DNA of 64,000 bases from Carnobacterium_A antarcticum (GCF_042658365.1 NZ_JBHSQC010000025.1), one strand, 5' to 3'. Positions 35,646 through 44,809 are shown, counted from the stretch's first letter. Notes: generated from the letters alone by a model not told the origin. Made by a program: numbers and translations.

Positions 35646-36806
35646 CTATTTTGCATTTTTTTCATTCTGTCCGCGCATTTTATTTAACGCACTAACATTC
35701 AGGATCAAACCTATTGAAATTGTTAATACCAGCGTGCTGGAGCCCCCGTAACTTATAAAAGGGAATGTTACTCCAGTTATGGGAAGCAATCCTAGCACTC
35801 CTCCCAAATTGATGGAACCTTGTATTAAAAACATGGTAGCTATTCCAATACAAAGCAACGACCCAAAGGGATCTTTCGTCCGGATAGCAACAAGGTAAAT
35901 TCTTAGGACTAAAAAGATGAAGAGCCCTAAAACAAACAATACACCAATTAAGCCTAGTTCTTCACCTAAAATCGAAATAATAAAGTCTGTGTACGGCTCA
36001 GGCAGATAACCTGTTTTTTGTACACTTTGTCCAATACCAACGCCAAAAAGTCCTCCGCGACTGAGTGCATAATACGAATTGACCAGTTGCAATCCAGCGC
36101 TTTGCGATACTTCAAAAGGATCCCAAAATGCCAAAAACCGATCGTATTGATAAGGCTGGAGAAAAGGCAGCTTTGTTCCGAAAATCTGTACCAATTCTAC
36201 CACACCTAGAATAACAGTTATTCCTAATGCACCCATTGTGATGCCTAATTTAGTAGAAACACCACTAGCAAAAATCATAATAACACCGATAACTAAAATG
36301 ATAGCCGCTCCGCCTATATCAGGCTGAATAGCAATCAATAATAAGATAGTCCCAAATAAAATAATCGGCTGCTTCATTGAAGACCAGAAATTATGGACGA
36401 TTTGATATTGTCTTCGCGAAAAGATGTACGCAAAATACCAAATAACAGCTATTTTAGCAAACTCAGCTGGTTGAATGCCAACAGGACCAATATCTAACCA
36501 ACCCTTTGCTCCATTTATTTCTTTTCCGAAAATGAGCAAGTATACTAACAATCCTACAATCAACCCAATAGCACACATAATTATCTTTCTATGTTTTAAG
36601 TTGTCGTATTTTAATAAGAAGATAAACAAGCTAAGCACTAAACCCATTCCTACAAATGCAGCTTGCTTAATAAAATAATATTCCGGATTATTGTATTGAC
36701 TAATGGCAATGTAACTACTTGAACTGTAAACCATTAAAACACCAAATACGGAAAGAACCAAATATGGGATAAAAATATAATAGTCTAGATATTTCAGTTT
36801 TTTCAT
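35646..36806 (-). CDS. ftsW: Peptidoglycan glycosyltransferase FtsW (SEDS family)
   Basis: This SEDS-family integral membrane protein polymerizes septal peptidoglycan with a class B PBP. It has about ten transmembrane helices. The conserved segments include GAKGWLDIGPVGIQPAEFAKIA, a loop with QSAGLQLVNSYYALSRGGLFGVGIGQS, and C-terminal LPITGVTFPFISYGGSS. The start is uncertain. I use ATG 36806, where family proteins begin (KKLKYLDYY just before helix 1), but AAAGGAGG lies 25 bases away, too far. A GTG at 36881 with AGAAGG three bases upstream would add a basic 25-residue tail. Its position between typA and pyc matches ylaO in B. subtilis, so FtsW is favoured over RodA. Confidence 0.9.
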   Translation of the reverse strand: MKKLKYLDYYIFIPYLVLSVFGVLMVYSSSSYIAISQYNNPEYYFIKQAAFVGMGLVLSLFIFLLKYDNLKHRKIIMCAIGLIVGLLVYLLIFGKEINGAKGWLDIGPVGIQPAEFAKIAVIWYFAYIFSRRQYQIVHNFWSSMKQPIILFGTILLLIAIQPDIGGAAIILVIGVIMIFASGVSTKLGITMGALGITVILGVVELVQIFGTKLPFLQPYQYDRFLAFWDPFEVSQSAGLQLVNSYYALSRGGLFGVGIGQSVQKTGYLPEPYTDFIISILGEELGLIGVLFVLGLFIFLVLRIYLVAIRTKDPFGSLLCIGIATMFLIQGSINLGGVLGLLPITGVTFPFISYGGSSTLVLTISIGLILNVSALNKMRGQNEKNAK

Positions 36807-37003
36807 ATCAACGGCTAAAAGAAGCCTGTGGCCTCCTTTATTTTTCTGATTTTTATTTTTTATAACTCGCTGACTATTCACGAACCTTCTTCTGATGTAA
36901 CAGTTTCATTATATCAACAAAACGACCATCCAACAATATCAAAGATTAGGATTTTCTAATTAGTTCTCTTTCCTCTTCGTGATAACGGTTACTTTTATAA
37001 TAA

Positions 37004-37045
37004 AAAAAGATTTCAAGAACAAAATTTCTTGTCCTTGAAATCTTT
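37004..37045 (-). terminator. Terminator of typA
   Basis: Perfect 12-bp AAAGATTTCAAG / CTTGAAATCTTT outer stem with further inner pairing, ending in a T7 run on the minus strand, 10 bases after the typA stop. Confidence 0.88.
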
Positions 37046-37055
37046 TTCAACATCC

Positions 37056-38900
37056 TTAGCCGTTTTGTGATGCTTTGTTTTTCTTCGCAGATTTTTCACG
37101 TTCACCTTTGTTCAAAACACGTTTACGTAAACGTACAGACAACGGTGTGATTTCACAATATTCATCATCAGCAATAAACTCTAATGATTCTTCTAAAGTC
37201 AAATGACGTGGAGCTTTGATAACGTTTGTTTGGTCTTTATTGGCTGAACGAACGTTAGTTTTTTGTTTAGCTTTTGTGATATTGACCGTGATATCATTTT
37301 CACGAGCATTTTCTCCTACGATCATACCTTCGTATATTTCAGTAGCTGGTTCGATAAAGATCGTTCCACGATCTTCAACTCCCATAATTCCGTAAGTGGT
37401 AGCTTTTCCTGTTTCAGTTGAAACTAAAGCACCGTGACGACGTCCACCGATTTTATCTTTGATACGCGGCAAGTATTGATCGAATGTGTGGTTCATGATT
37501 CCGTAACCACGTGTCATTGATAGAAACTCTGTCGAGTAACCGATCAAACCACGAGCAGGAGCTAGGAAAGTCAAACGGATTTGACCATTTCCATTGTTGA
37601 CCATGTCTTGCATTTCGCCTTTACGTGCACTTAGTGATTCAATAATAGATCCCATATATTCTTCTGGAGTATCAATTTGAACCAATTCAAACGGCTCACA
37701 TTGAACGCCATTAAAATCTTTAAGGATAACTTCAGGACGTGAAACTTGAATTTCATACCCTTCACGACGCATGTTTTCAATCAAAATAGAAAGATGCAAC
37801 TCTCCACGACCGGAAACGATCCATACGTCAGGAGAATCAGTGTTTTCTACCAATAAAGAAACATCGGTATGCAACTCTGCCATTAGGCGGTCTTCAATTT
37901 TACGAGAAGTAACCCATTTTCCTTCACGACCAGCAAACGGTGAGTTGTTTGCTAAGAAAGTCATTTGCAATGTTGGTTCATCAATATGCAAAATTGGTAA
38001 TGGTTCTACATGATCAATCGGTGTTACTGTTTCTCCAACAAAGATATCTTCCATACCTGATACTGCAATAAGTTCCCCTGCTTTTGCTTCGTTTATTTCG
38101 ACACGTTGCAAACCAAAGAATCCATATAATTTAGTTACACGGAAGTTCTTAGTTGAACCGTCTAACTTGCTTAACGTAACTTGGTCTCCGACTTTAATGG
38201 TTCCGCGGAACACACGACCAATACCAATACGTCCAAGATAATCACTATAATCTAATAGAGATACTTGGAATTGAAGAGGCTCGTCACTATTATCAATCGG
38301 TGCAGGAATCTCTGAAATGATTGTGTCAAAGACATAATCCATTGTTGGTTCCTGTTCTTCTTTGTTATCTGTTAATCCGCTTGTTCCGTTCATTGCAGAA
38401 GCATAAATAACTGGAAACTCTAATTGTTCATCGTCTGCTCCTAATTCAATAAATAATTCAAGTACTTCATCTACAACTTCAGCAGGACGAGCAGCATCTT
38501 TATCGATTTTGTTTACTACAACGATAGGAGTCAATTTTTGCTCTAACGCTTTTTTTAATACAAAACGTGTTTGAGGCATCGTACCTTCATAAGAATCGAC
38601 TACCAAGATAACACCATCAACCATTTTCATAATCCGTTCAACTTCTCCACCGAAATCCGCGTGACCAGGTGTGTCCATGATATTAATGTGAGTGTCTTTG
38701 TATTTTACAGCAGTGTTTTTTGCTAAAATAGTGATTCCACGTTCTTTTTCAATGTCATTTGAATCCATTGCTCTTTCAGCTAATTGGTTATGTGAATCCA
38801 ATGTATCCGATTGTTTCAACAACTCGTCTACCAATGTTGTTTTACCATGGTCGACGTGGGCAATAATGGCTACGTTTCTAATATCTTCTCTTTTTTTCAT
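37056..38900 (-). CDS. typA: Ribosome-associated translational GTPase TypA/BipA
   Basis: TypA is an EF-G-like GTPase involved in ribosome assembly and stress or cold growth. The 614 residues show G1 AHVDHGKT, G3 DTPGHADF and G4 NKID, then EF-Tu domain 2 and EF-G-like domains III and V, and a TypA-specific C-terminal domain with RGYGIMNHTFDQY and a basic tail (LRKRVLNKGEREKSAKKNK). Length is normal. The ATG at 38900 has GGAGGAAT upstream. It is transcribed alone or after suhB, with a 358-base gap between them. Confidence 0.96.
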   Translation of the reverse strand: MKKREDIRNVAIIAHVDHGKTTLVDELLKQSDTLDSHNQLAERAMDSNDIEKERGITILAKNTAVKYKDTHINIMDTPGHADFGGEVERIMKMVDGVILVVDSYEGTMPQTRFVLKKALEQKLTPIVVVNKIDKDAARPAEVVDEVLELFIELGADDEQLEFPVIYASAMNGTSGLTDNKEEQEPTMDYVFDTIISEIPAPIDNSDEPLQFQVSLLDYSDYLGRIGIGRVFRGTIKVGDQVTLSKLDGSTKNFRVTKLYGFFGLQRVEINEAKAGELIAVSGMEDIFVGETVTPIDHVEPLPILHIDEPTLQMTFLANNSPFAGREGKWVTSRKIEDRLMAELHTDVSLLVENTDSPDVWIVSGRGELHLSILIENMRREGYEIQVSRPEVILKDFNGVQCEPFELVQIDTPEEYMGSIIESLSARKGEMQDMVNNGNGQIRLTFLAPARGLIGYSTEFLSMTRGYGIMNHTFDQYLPRIKDKIGGRRHGALVSTETGKATTYGIMGVEDRGTIFIEPATEIYEGMIVGENARENDITVNITKAKQKTNVRSANKDQTNVIKAPRHLTLEESLEFIADDEYCEITPLSVRLRKRVLNKGEREKSAKKNKASQNG

Positions 38901-39258
38901 TAATCTATTCCTCCAAGATTCTTCTCGTTATTTCAATGCTTCTGATTCGCTATCTATCAATATAAAAATTATTCAATCCAATTTATGCACTTGAACTTTT
39001 CATAAGTTTTTGCACAATTCAGAATGAAAACGCATTGAAAACTTATGAAGACAACTATCAACTTGTCTAGTCTAACATTAAATCAACCCTTTGAAAAGAA
39101 AAAAATCTATGAGAACGGTATATTTTTATTATTTTTTTATGCAACCGCTTCATTATCCAGCTTCATAGCAATAGGCCGCCTGCCAGCTATTCACCCTGAA
39201 GCCAGCTTTCTCACTAATTTTGATCCACATCTCTATATTTCAATGCGTTGAGCCCTAT
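38901..39258. other. Intergenic region between suhB and typA
   Basis: No gene is supported. The typA leader side (38901-39110) is AT-rich. The part at 39150-39240 is notably richer in GC, with three AGCTGG copies on the minus strand and a 25-codon frame (39153-39230, minus) that lacks a ribosome binding site. No terminator hairpin for suhB is evident. Confidence 0.4.
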
Positions 39259-40047
39259 TTATTTAATTTCGTTACGGTAAATGTCTGTTACTTCTTTATG
39301 CACTGCGGGCGTAGCTACAATCGTAGCATTTTTATTTAACAAATCGATCGGTTGACCATCCAATTGAGTGTAGAGCAATCCAACTTCTTCTGCAATAATT
39401 TTGCCTGCCGCGATATCCCAAGGAGCTAACGACGCTCCTAAGTAAGCAACCAATCTTCCTGTAGCAACATGGACTGTTTCAAGCCCAGCAGAACCAATCA
39501 TTCGTACTCCGCTACTGGTTTTTCCGATTTTTTTTGCTGCTTCATTATTTTCTTTAGACATTAAACGATAGCTGATAGCAACCAAGCCTTGACCCAAAGC
39601 TTTATCTTCTACTCTAGGCAGTTTCTGATCATTTAGATAAGCCCCTTGTCCTTTGTAAGCAGTGTAGAGTTCATCTCGCATAACATCATAGATATACCCT
39701 GATTGGCCTACACCATCTTCATAAATACTGATCATTATTGCAAAATCATTTTGCTGATTCACGAAATTTAACGTTCCATCAATTGGATCTATTATCCATA
39801 CGATGCCCTTCAAATCCGTCATTTGATGTCCCGAACCTTCTTCGCCTAATACCCGCTCTTCAGGAAAATAGCGATTGATTTTCTGAATAAAAAACTGTTC
39901 GATTTCTTTATCAATGTTTGTCACCAAGTCTGTTCGGTTTGTTTTTTCTTGAACAATAAGTTCATTGTTAAAGGAATTTTTGCTAATTGCTGCAGCTTCC
40001 TTGATCCATTCTTTGATCAAATGATCTCTTTTTTCTATTTGCTCCAA
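39259..40047 (-). CDS. suhB: Inositol monophosphatase family protein (SuhB/YktC-like)
   Basis: This Mg2+/Li+-dependent phosphatase of the inositol monophosphatase family has 262 residues. Motif A (GEEGSG), the metal-binding DPIDGTLNFV with WIIDPIDGT, and motif B (APWDIAAGKIIAEEVG) are all intact. The natural substrate in Firmicutes is uncertain: inositol-1-phosphate, NADP or fructose-1,6-bisphosphate are possible. The start is a TTG at 40047 preceded by AAAGGAAGTG. It follows yktA by 49 bases, as in B. subtilis (yktA...yktC). Confidence 0.92.
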   Translation of the reverse strand: MEQIEKRDHLIKEWIKEAAAISKNSFNNELIVQEKTNRTDLVTNIDKEIEQFFIQKINRYFPEERVLGEEGSGHQMTDLKGIVWIIDPIDGTLNFVNQQNDFAIMISIYEDGVGQSGYIYDVMRDELYTAYKGQGAYLNDQKLPRVEDKALGQGLVAISYRLMSKENNEAAKKIGKTSSGVRMIGSAGLETVHVATGRLVAYLGASLAPWDIAAGKIIAEEVGLLYTQLDGQPIDLLNKNATIVATPAVHKEVTDIYRNEIK

Positions 40048-40096
40048 ATGCGCACTTCCTTTCTTTTTTTCAACACACTAGTCGGCAATTTCTTAA

Positions 40097-40381
40097 TCAG
40101 CGATTTTCTAAACGAAAGGTTTTTTTATTCGTACCTTTTGCTTCTTTCACCGCTTGATAAAGAGAATAACCAGAAACAGCTTCAAACTCTCGACCCCATT
40201 TTTTTTCTTCTCCAATAGAGGGAATGACTTCTTTAAATTTTTGGTATTTTGTTAAAAATTCTTGGGTACTTATTCCCGCTTCATAAGCTAATTCTACTGC
40301 CCGCCATAAATTGATGACATCTGTCATCTCTGTTCTTGACCATTCATAATCCATTGGATAGCTATAACTTTTATTGTCCAT
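40097..40381 (-). CDS. yktA: UPF0223 family protein (YktA)
   Basis: The 94-residue protein matches the small YktA/UPF0223 family: YSYPMDYEWSRTEMTDVINLW at the N-terminus, a Y-E-x-G-I hinge, and KWGREFEAVSGYSLYQAVKEAK near the end. It is predicted to be an all-helical cytosolic protein of unknown function. The ATG has AGGAG 8 bases upstream. It begins 12 bases after the LDH-like gene and is probably cotranscribed with it and with suhB. Confidence 0.9.
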   Translation of the reverse strand: MDNKSYSYPMDYEWSRTEMTDVINLWRAVELAYEAGISTQEFLTKYQKFKEVIPSIGEEKKWGREFEAVSGYSLYQAVKEAKGTNKKTFRLENR

Positions 40382-40392
40382 CGTTTTCTCTC

Positions 40393-41337
40393 CTATCCTT
40401 TTTCAATCCAATCCAATTGCTGCCTAATTTCCTTAGCCACTGTAACTAGTTCTTTTTTCTCAGAATCCGAAAAAACAAATCCTGTAGCTTTACGAATGCC
40501 ATTTTCTCCTAACGAAACCGGAAGAGCTAAAGGAATATCAGATAAGCCTTCAATATCTCCTAAATGCACTAGGGGAACGATTGCTTCTTCGTTGTTCAAT
40601 ATGAATTGAACCAATTTAATCAAAGCGGAAGCATCTGTAAAATACGATTCAGCTTTTTCTGAAAAAAGTGTTCGTTCCAAAACTTTTTGTTCCATTTCAA
40701 ACATATCTTCTTGATCAACACCGCTGTTTGGATCCATTGTTAAACTTAAAATGGGATTTCCGCCTACGTTTGATCGGCTCCAAGCAGCTATTTTATGTTT
40801 TCCCGAACTTCCGCCAATAATAAATGCATTGACATCTCGTAATGAAACAAGCATTTTTTGGCTTAGCAACTGTTGCAAAAACATCGAATCAATATAAGTA
40901 CCTAATCCAAAAATCCGTTCTTTAGGAAGTCCCGAAAACTTCCATACTAGATAAGTAAAAATATCTGTTGGTTCAGTCGCAATTAAAATTAAGCCACTAA
41001 ACTGGTTAGCCATAGCTTGGTTGATGATCTTTCTGACCAATAAGATATTTCTTCTTAAAAAGCTGGACTCTGTTTCATCCTCCATTTTTTCTTCTGTTGC
41101 CGTTATGACTAAAATATCTGTATCTTGAAAATCTTTCTCATTGCCAACAACAAATGAACCAGTCGAAAATAAAGACGTTGCATACTTTAGATCCATTACA
41201 GTTTCTTCTTTCAAATGCGGCAATCGAAAAAAAGTCACTTCTCTTAATTTTAATTTCATCATGCTTAAGAAGCCAAATTGATAAGCTGTCTCGTTTGTAC
41301 CAGCAATCATTATTTTTTTATTTCGATTTTCCCTCAC
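40393..41337 (-). CDS. L-lactate/malate dehydrogenase-like protein lacking catalytic residues (putative pseudoenzyme)
   Basis: The 314-residue protein keeps the LDH/MDH fold pattern (TDIFTYLVWKFSGLPKERIFGLGTYIDS and SRSNVGGNPI), but key residues are gone. The nucleotide loop GxGxxG reads GTNETAY at 13-19. The mobile loop Arg region reads MEDETESSFLRRN. The LDSARFR motif reads IDSMFLQ at 149-155, losing the substrate Arg. The catalytic GEHGDS reads GGSSGK at 175-180, losing the His. The N of NPVDILTY is E. It should not be an active dehydrogenase. The start is GTG 41337 with GGAGGAG 6 bases upstream. It sits between pdhD and yktA. The intact frame and good start suggest it is expressed; the role is unknown. 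Confidence 0.8.
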   Translation of the reverse strand: MRENRNKKIMIAGTNETAYQFGFLSMMKLKLREVTFFRLPHLKEETVMDLKYATSLFSTGSFVVGNEKDFQDTDILVITATEEKMEDETESSFLRRNILLVRKIINQAMANQFSGLILIATEPTDIFTYLVWKFSGLPKERIFGLGTYIDSMFLQQLLSQKMLVSLRDVNAFIIGGSSGKHKIAAWSRSNVGGNPILSLTMDPNSGVDQEDMFEMEQKVLERTLFSEKAESYFTDASALIKLVQFILNNEEAIVPLVHLGDIEGLSDIPLALPVSLGENGIRKATGFVFSDSEKKELVTVAKEIRQQLDWIEKG

Positions 41338-41482
41338 TTTATCTCCTCCGATAATACCAATAAATTAGAATGAATTCTATTTATAACCTTTAACTAAAAA
41401 ACTCCTTGGTTTTATTATACCAAACTCTAGATTGATTAGGTTATTTTTAACTTTCAGCCTTTGGCTAGCCTTTCCTTAAATA

Positions 41483-41524
41483 CAAAAAAAGCCCTTATTC
41501 ACTATAGAATAAAGGCCTTTTTTC
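41483..41524 (-). terminator. Terminator of the pdh operon
   Basis: AAAAAAGgCC-TTTATTC / GAATAAGGgCTTTTTTT hairpin with an ACTATA loop and a T7 run on the minus strand, about 80 bases after pdhD. Confidence 0.85.
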
Positions 41525-41602
41525 AGTCCAAACACGTCTTTATTGGAACAATGAAGACGACTAAACCATTAGGATTAGATTTTATATTTTAACGATTCGT
41601 TT

Positions 41603-43009
41603 TTACATGTGGATAGGTAAACCTAATGCTAGTTCAGAAGCATCCATTACCGTTTCAGCTAGAGATGGGTGAGCATGGATTGTTAAAGCAATATCTTCTG
41701 CTACCATTCCTGCTTCAATAGCTAGTCCTATTTCAGCAATCACATCACTAGCACTTACACCAGCAATTTGAGCTCCGACTAAAACGCCATCTTCTTTAGT
41801 AGTTACTAAACGTACAAAACCTTCTGTTGCATTTAATGAAAGTGCACGTCCGTTACCAGCTAGCGGGAATTTAGATGCTTTAACATCTAATCCTTTTTCT
41901 TTCGCTTCAGCAAGAGTTAGCCCAACAACTGCTAATTCTGGATCTGTAAACGCTACTGCTGGCATTGCTTTATAATCTACAGCTACTTTTTTACCTGAGA
42001 TTGCTTCAGCAGCAACTTTAGCTTCATAACTTGCTTTATGAGCTAATGCAGCGCCTGGAACAATATCTCCGATAGCAAAAATATTTTTCACACTTGTACG
42101 TCCTTGTTCATCAACAGTGACCAAACCGCGGTCGTTTAATTCAACGCCTGCTTGTTCTAGGCCAAGTTCATCGGTGTTTGGACGACGTCCTACAGTTACC
42201 ATTACATAGTCAGCATCGATTGATTTTTCAGTACCGTTTACTTCGTATTTAACCGTTACACCGTCTTCAGTTTCAACAGCTTCTTTAGCCATTGCAGATG
42301 TTTCAATAGTTACGCCTTTTTTAGCGAAATTATTTGTTACAAATTTAATCATATCTTTTTCAAATGTCGGCATAATAGAAGGAGAACCTTCTAAAATAGT
42401 AACTTCAGCGCCTAAGTTAGCGTAAGCTCCGGCTAGTTCGCTACCAATGTAGCCTCCGCCGACAACTACTAATTTTTTAGGAACTTCAGATAATGCTAAA
42501 CCGCCAGTTGAATCGATAACGCGTTTGCCAAATTTGAAGCCTTTGATTTCAATTGGACGGCTACCAGTTGCAATAATGGCATTGTTGAATGAATAAGTTT
42601 GAGCAGCTGTTTCACCCATGACACGCATTGTGTGTTCATCGTTAAAATAAGCTTCTCCTCTTAAAATTTCAACTTTATTTTTTTTCAATAAACCTTCAAC
42701 ACCTTTAGTAAGTGTTTTAACAACTTTATTGTCTTTCCATTCTTGTGTTTTTGCGAAATCTAAAACCACGTTTTCAGCAGTTACACCAAAAGTTTCAGAG
42801 TGCATAGCATCTTGGTAATGATGGCCGGCACTGATCAATGCTTTCGAAGGAATACAACCGACGTTTAAACAAACACCGCCGATATTGCCTTTTTCAACAA
42901 TGGTTACTTTTTGTCCCATTTGTGCTGCACGGATTGCTGCAACATAGCCTCCTGGGCCTGATCCAATAACAACTGTATCTAATTCTATTGCGAAATCTCC
43001 TACTACCAT
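41603..43009 (-). CDS. pdhD: Dihydrolipoyl dehydrogenase (E3 of pyruvate dehydrogenase)
   Basis: E3 reoxidizes dihydrolipoyl groups of PdhC with FAD and NAD+. The 468 residues show the FAD GSGPGGYVAAIRAAQMG motif, the redox disulfide CLNVGCIPSK, the NAD-binding GGGYIGSELAGAYANLGAEVT, and the C-terminal dimer-interface His-Glu pair (AHPSLAETVMDASE). Unlike some E3 proteins it has no N-terminal lipoyl domain. It begins 13 bases after pdhC and ends the operon. Confidence 0.96.
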   Translation of the reverse strand: MVVGDFAIELDTVVIGSGPGGYVAAIRAAQMGQKVTIVEKGNIGGVCLNVGCIPSKALISAGHHYQDAMHSETFGVTAENVVLDFAKTQEWKDNKVVKTLTKGVEGLLKKNKVEILRGEAYFNDEHTMRVMGETAAQTYSFNNAIIATGSRPIEIKGFKFGKRVIDSTGGLALSEVPKKLVVVGGGYIGSELAGAYANLGAEVTILEGSPSIMPTFEKDMIKFVTNNFAKKGVTIETSAMAKEAVETEDGVTVKYEVNGTEKSIDADYVMVTVGRRPNTDELGLEQAGVELNDRGLVTVDEQGRTSVKNIFAIGDIVPGAALAHKASYEAKVAAEAISGKKVAVDYKAMPAVAFTDPELAVVGLTLAEAKEKGLDVKASKFPLAGNGRALSLNATEGFVRLVTTKEDGVLVGAQIAGVSASDVIAEIGLAIEAGMVAEDIALTIHAHPSLAETVMDASELALGLPIHM

Positions 43010-43022
43010 TCTTTGCTCACCT

Positions 43023-44672
43023 TTACCCTTCCATTAATAATAATTCTGGATCGCCAAGCAATGTTTTCAATTCATTCATCGCTTTTTGAGCAGTTGCGCC
43101 ATCGATAATACGGTGGTCGAAACTTAATGACAGTTGCATAACTGGTGCTACTACTACTTCATCGTCAGCATTTACGATTGCTTTTTTAGCAATTCGGCCA
43201 ACTCCTAAAATAGCTACTTCAGGGTAGTTGATAACTGGAGTGAACCAGCCGCCACCGATTGAACCAATGTTACTGATTGAAATAGAACCATTGCTCATTT
43301 CACCAGCTGCTAATTTACCTTCTTGAGCTTTGCCAGAAAGTTCAGTGATTTCACCTGCGATAGAGAAGATACTTTTCGCATCAGAATCTTTTACTACTGG
43401 TACAAACAATCCACGATCAGTATCTGTAGCGATTCCGATATTGAAGTAATGTTTGTAAACAATTTCGTTTGTTGAATCATCAATTGAAGCGTTTAAAGCA
43501 GGGTATTTGCGTAAAACAGATACGACAGCTTTAACAACATAAGGCAAGAACGTTAATTTAACGCCTTTAGCTGCTGCAACATCTTTGAAACGTTTACGGT
43601 GTGCCATCAATTTAGTAGAATCTACTTCATCGAACAAAGTTACATGCGGTGCAGTAGCTTTACTGTTGACCATAGCTTTAGCAATTGCTTTACGCATGCC
43701 TGTCATTGGTTCACGAGTTTCAAGTTCTGCTTGAGAAGATTTGAATGGTTTTGCTGGAGCTGCTGCTTTAGCTGCTGGAGCTTGTTTTGCTGCTGCTGGA
43801 GCTGTTTCAGTAGTTTGAGCTGCTGCTGGAGCTGCTGAACCATTTTCCTTAAAGTTCTCAACGTCTTCTTTTGTTGTGCGTCCGTTTTTACCAGTCGCTG
43901 TAACTAGGCTGATATCAACATCGTTTTCACGAGCAAATTGACGAACAGACGGCATAGCAAGTACACGTTTGTTAGAGTCAGAAGTTTTTACAACACTTGA
44001 ATCTGTTGAAGCGCCTGCTGCTGGATCTTTTGCTTCGCTTTCAGCTGCTGGAGCTTCTGGTGATGTAGCAGGTGTTGCAGTTTCAGTATTGTGTTCAGGA
44101 GAATCAATTTCAACGATTGCTTGTCCAACCATTGCAACAGTTCCTTCTTCAACTAAAATCTTTTTAACTGTACCTGAAACTGGAGAAGCAATTTCTTCAA
44201 CCGATTTATCGTTTTGAATTTCAACGATTGAATCTTCTTCTTTAATTTCGTCGCCTTCAGCTACTAACCATTTTACGATTTCGCCTTCAGCCATTCCTTC
44301 ACCAACATCTGGTAATTTGAATTGGTAGAATGAAACGCCTGCGCTTGCTGGTGCAGCTGCTGGAGCTGGAGCATTAGCTGCTGGAGCTTCTGGTGTTGTT
44401 GTTGGTACTGCAGCTTCTTCATTATCTTCATGACCTGGAGCATCGATTTCGATAATAACATCTCCAACGTTTGCAACAGTTCCTTCTTCAACTAAAATCT
44501 TTTTAACTGTACCTGAAACCGGAGAAGCAATTTCTTCAACCGATTTATCGTTTTGAATTTCAACGATTGAATCTTCTTCTTTAACTTCGTCGCCTTCAGC
44601 TACTAACCATTTTACGATCTCGCCTTCAGCCATTCCTTCACCAACATCTGGTAATTTAAATTTAAAAGCCAT
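43023..44672 (-). CDS. pdhC: Dihydrolipoamide acetyltransferase (E2 of pyruvate dehydrogenase) with two lipoyl domains
   Basis: E2 passes the acetyl group from lipoate to CoA and forms the complex core. From ATG 44672 it has 549 residues. Layout: lipoyl domain 1 (about 1-78), Ala/Pro linker, lipoyl domain 2 (about 118-192), Ala/Ser/Thr linker, E3/E1-binding domain (MPSVRQFARENDVDISLVTATGKNGR, about 238-275), a long Ala/Pro linker, and the catalytic domain with SFDHRIIDGATAQ. Both lipoyl domains carry the EIQNDKSVEEI site. The DNA of the two lipoyl domains is almost identical. The frame is open from 44714, but MAFKFKLPDVGEG is the usual start. A stem-loop precedes the gene (44748-44787). Confidence 0.96.
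   Translation of the reverse strand: MAFKFKLPDVGEGMAEGEIVKWLVAEGDEVKEEDSIVEIQNDKSVEEIASPVSGTVKKILVEEGTVANVGDVIIEIDAPGHEDNEEAAVPTTTPEAPAANAPAPAAAPASAGVSFYQFKLPDVGEGMAEGEIVKWLVAEGDEIKEEDSIVEIQNDKSVEEIASPVSGTVKKILVEEGTVAMVGQAIVEIDSPEHNTETATPATSPEAPAAESEAKDPAAGASTDSSVVKTSDSNKRVLAMPSVRQFARENDVDISLVTATGKNGRTTKEDVENFKENGSAAPAAAQTTETAPAAAKQAPAAKAAAPAKPFKSSQAELETREPMTGMRKAIAKAMVNSKATAPHVTLFDEVDSTKLMAHRKRFKDVAAAKGVKLTFLPYVVKAVVSVLRKYPALNASIDDSTNEIVYKHYFNIGIATDTDRGLFVPVVKDSDAKSIFSIAGEITELSGKAQEGKLAAGEMSNGSISISNIGSIGGGWFTPVINYPEVAILGVGRIAKKAIVNADDEVVVAPVMQLSLSFDHRIIDGATAQKAMNELKTLLGDPELLLMEG
44134..44320. repeat. Lipoyl-domain direct repeat, copy for lipoyl domain 2
   Basis: This 187-bp block differs from the block at 44473-44659 at about four positions by eye, with a period of 339 bp (113 codons). 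It encodes most of the second lipoyl domain of PdhC. Confidence 0.9.
44473..44659. repeat. Lipoyl-domain direct repeat, copy for lipoyl domain 1
   Basis: This is the partner of 44134-44320 and encodes the first lipoyl domain. The near identity, including synonymous positions, implies recent duplication or ongoing gene conversion. Confidence 0.9.
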
Positions 44673-44747
44673 TTTTGATATCTTCCCTTCTTTATTAGCA
44701 ATTCTATTTTTCAAGAACTAATTTTAAGTGTTGCTATTAAAATAAAG

Positions 44748-44787
44748 AGATGCAATCAATTCGCTTTGCATTAAATTGATTGCATCT
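44748..44787 (-). promoter_or_regulatory. Intercistronic stem-loop between pdhB and pdhC
   Basis: Perfect 12-bp inverted repeat AGATGCAATCAA (44748-44759) / TTGATTGCATCT (44776-44787) with a 16-base loop, in the 137-base gap between pdhB and pdhC. On the minus strand it is followed by CTTTATTTTAAT. It may be a partial terminator or an RNA stability/processing element. Confidence 0.7.
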
Positions 44788-44809
44788 ACCGTCTCTTCAT
44801 CTAAATAAA

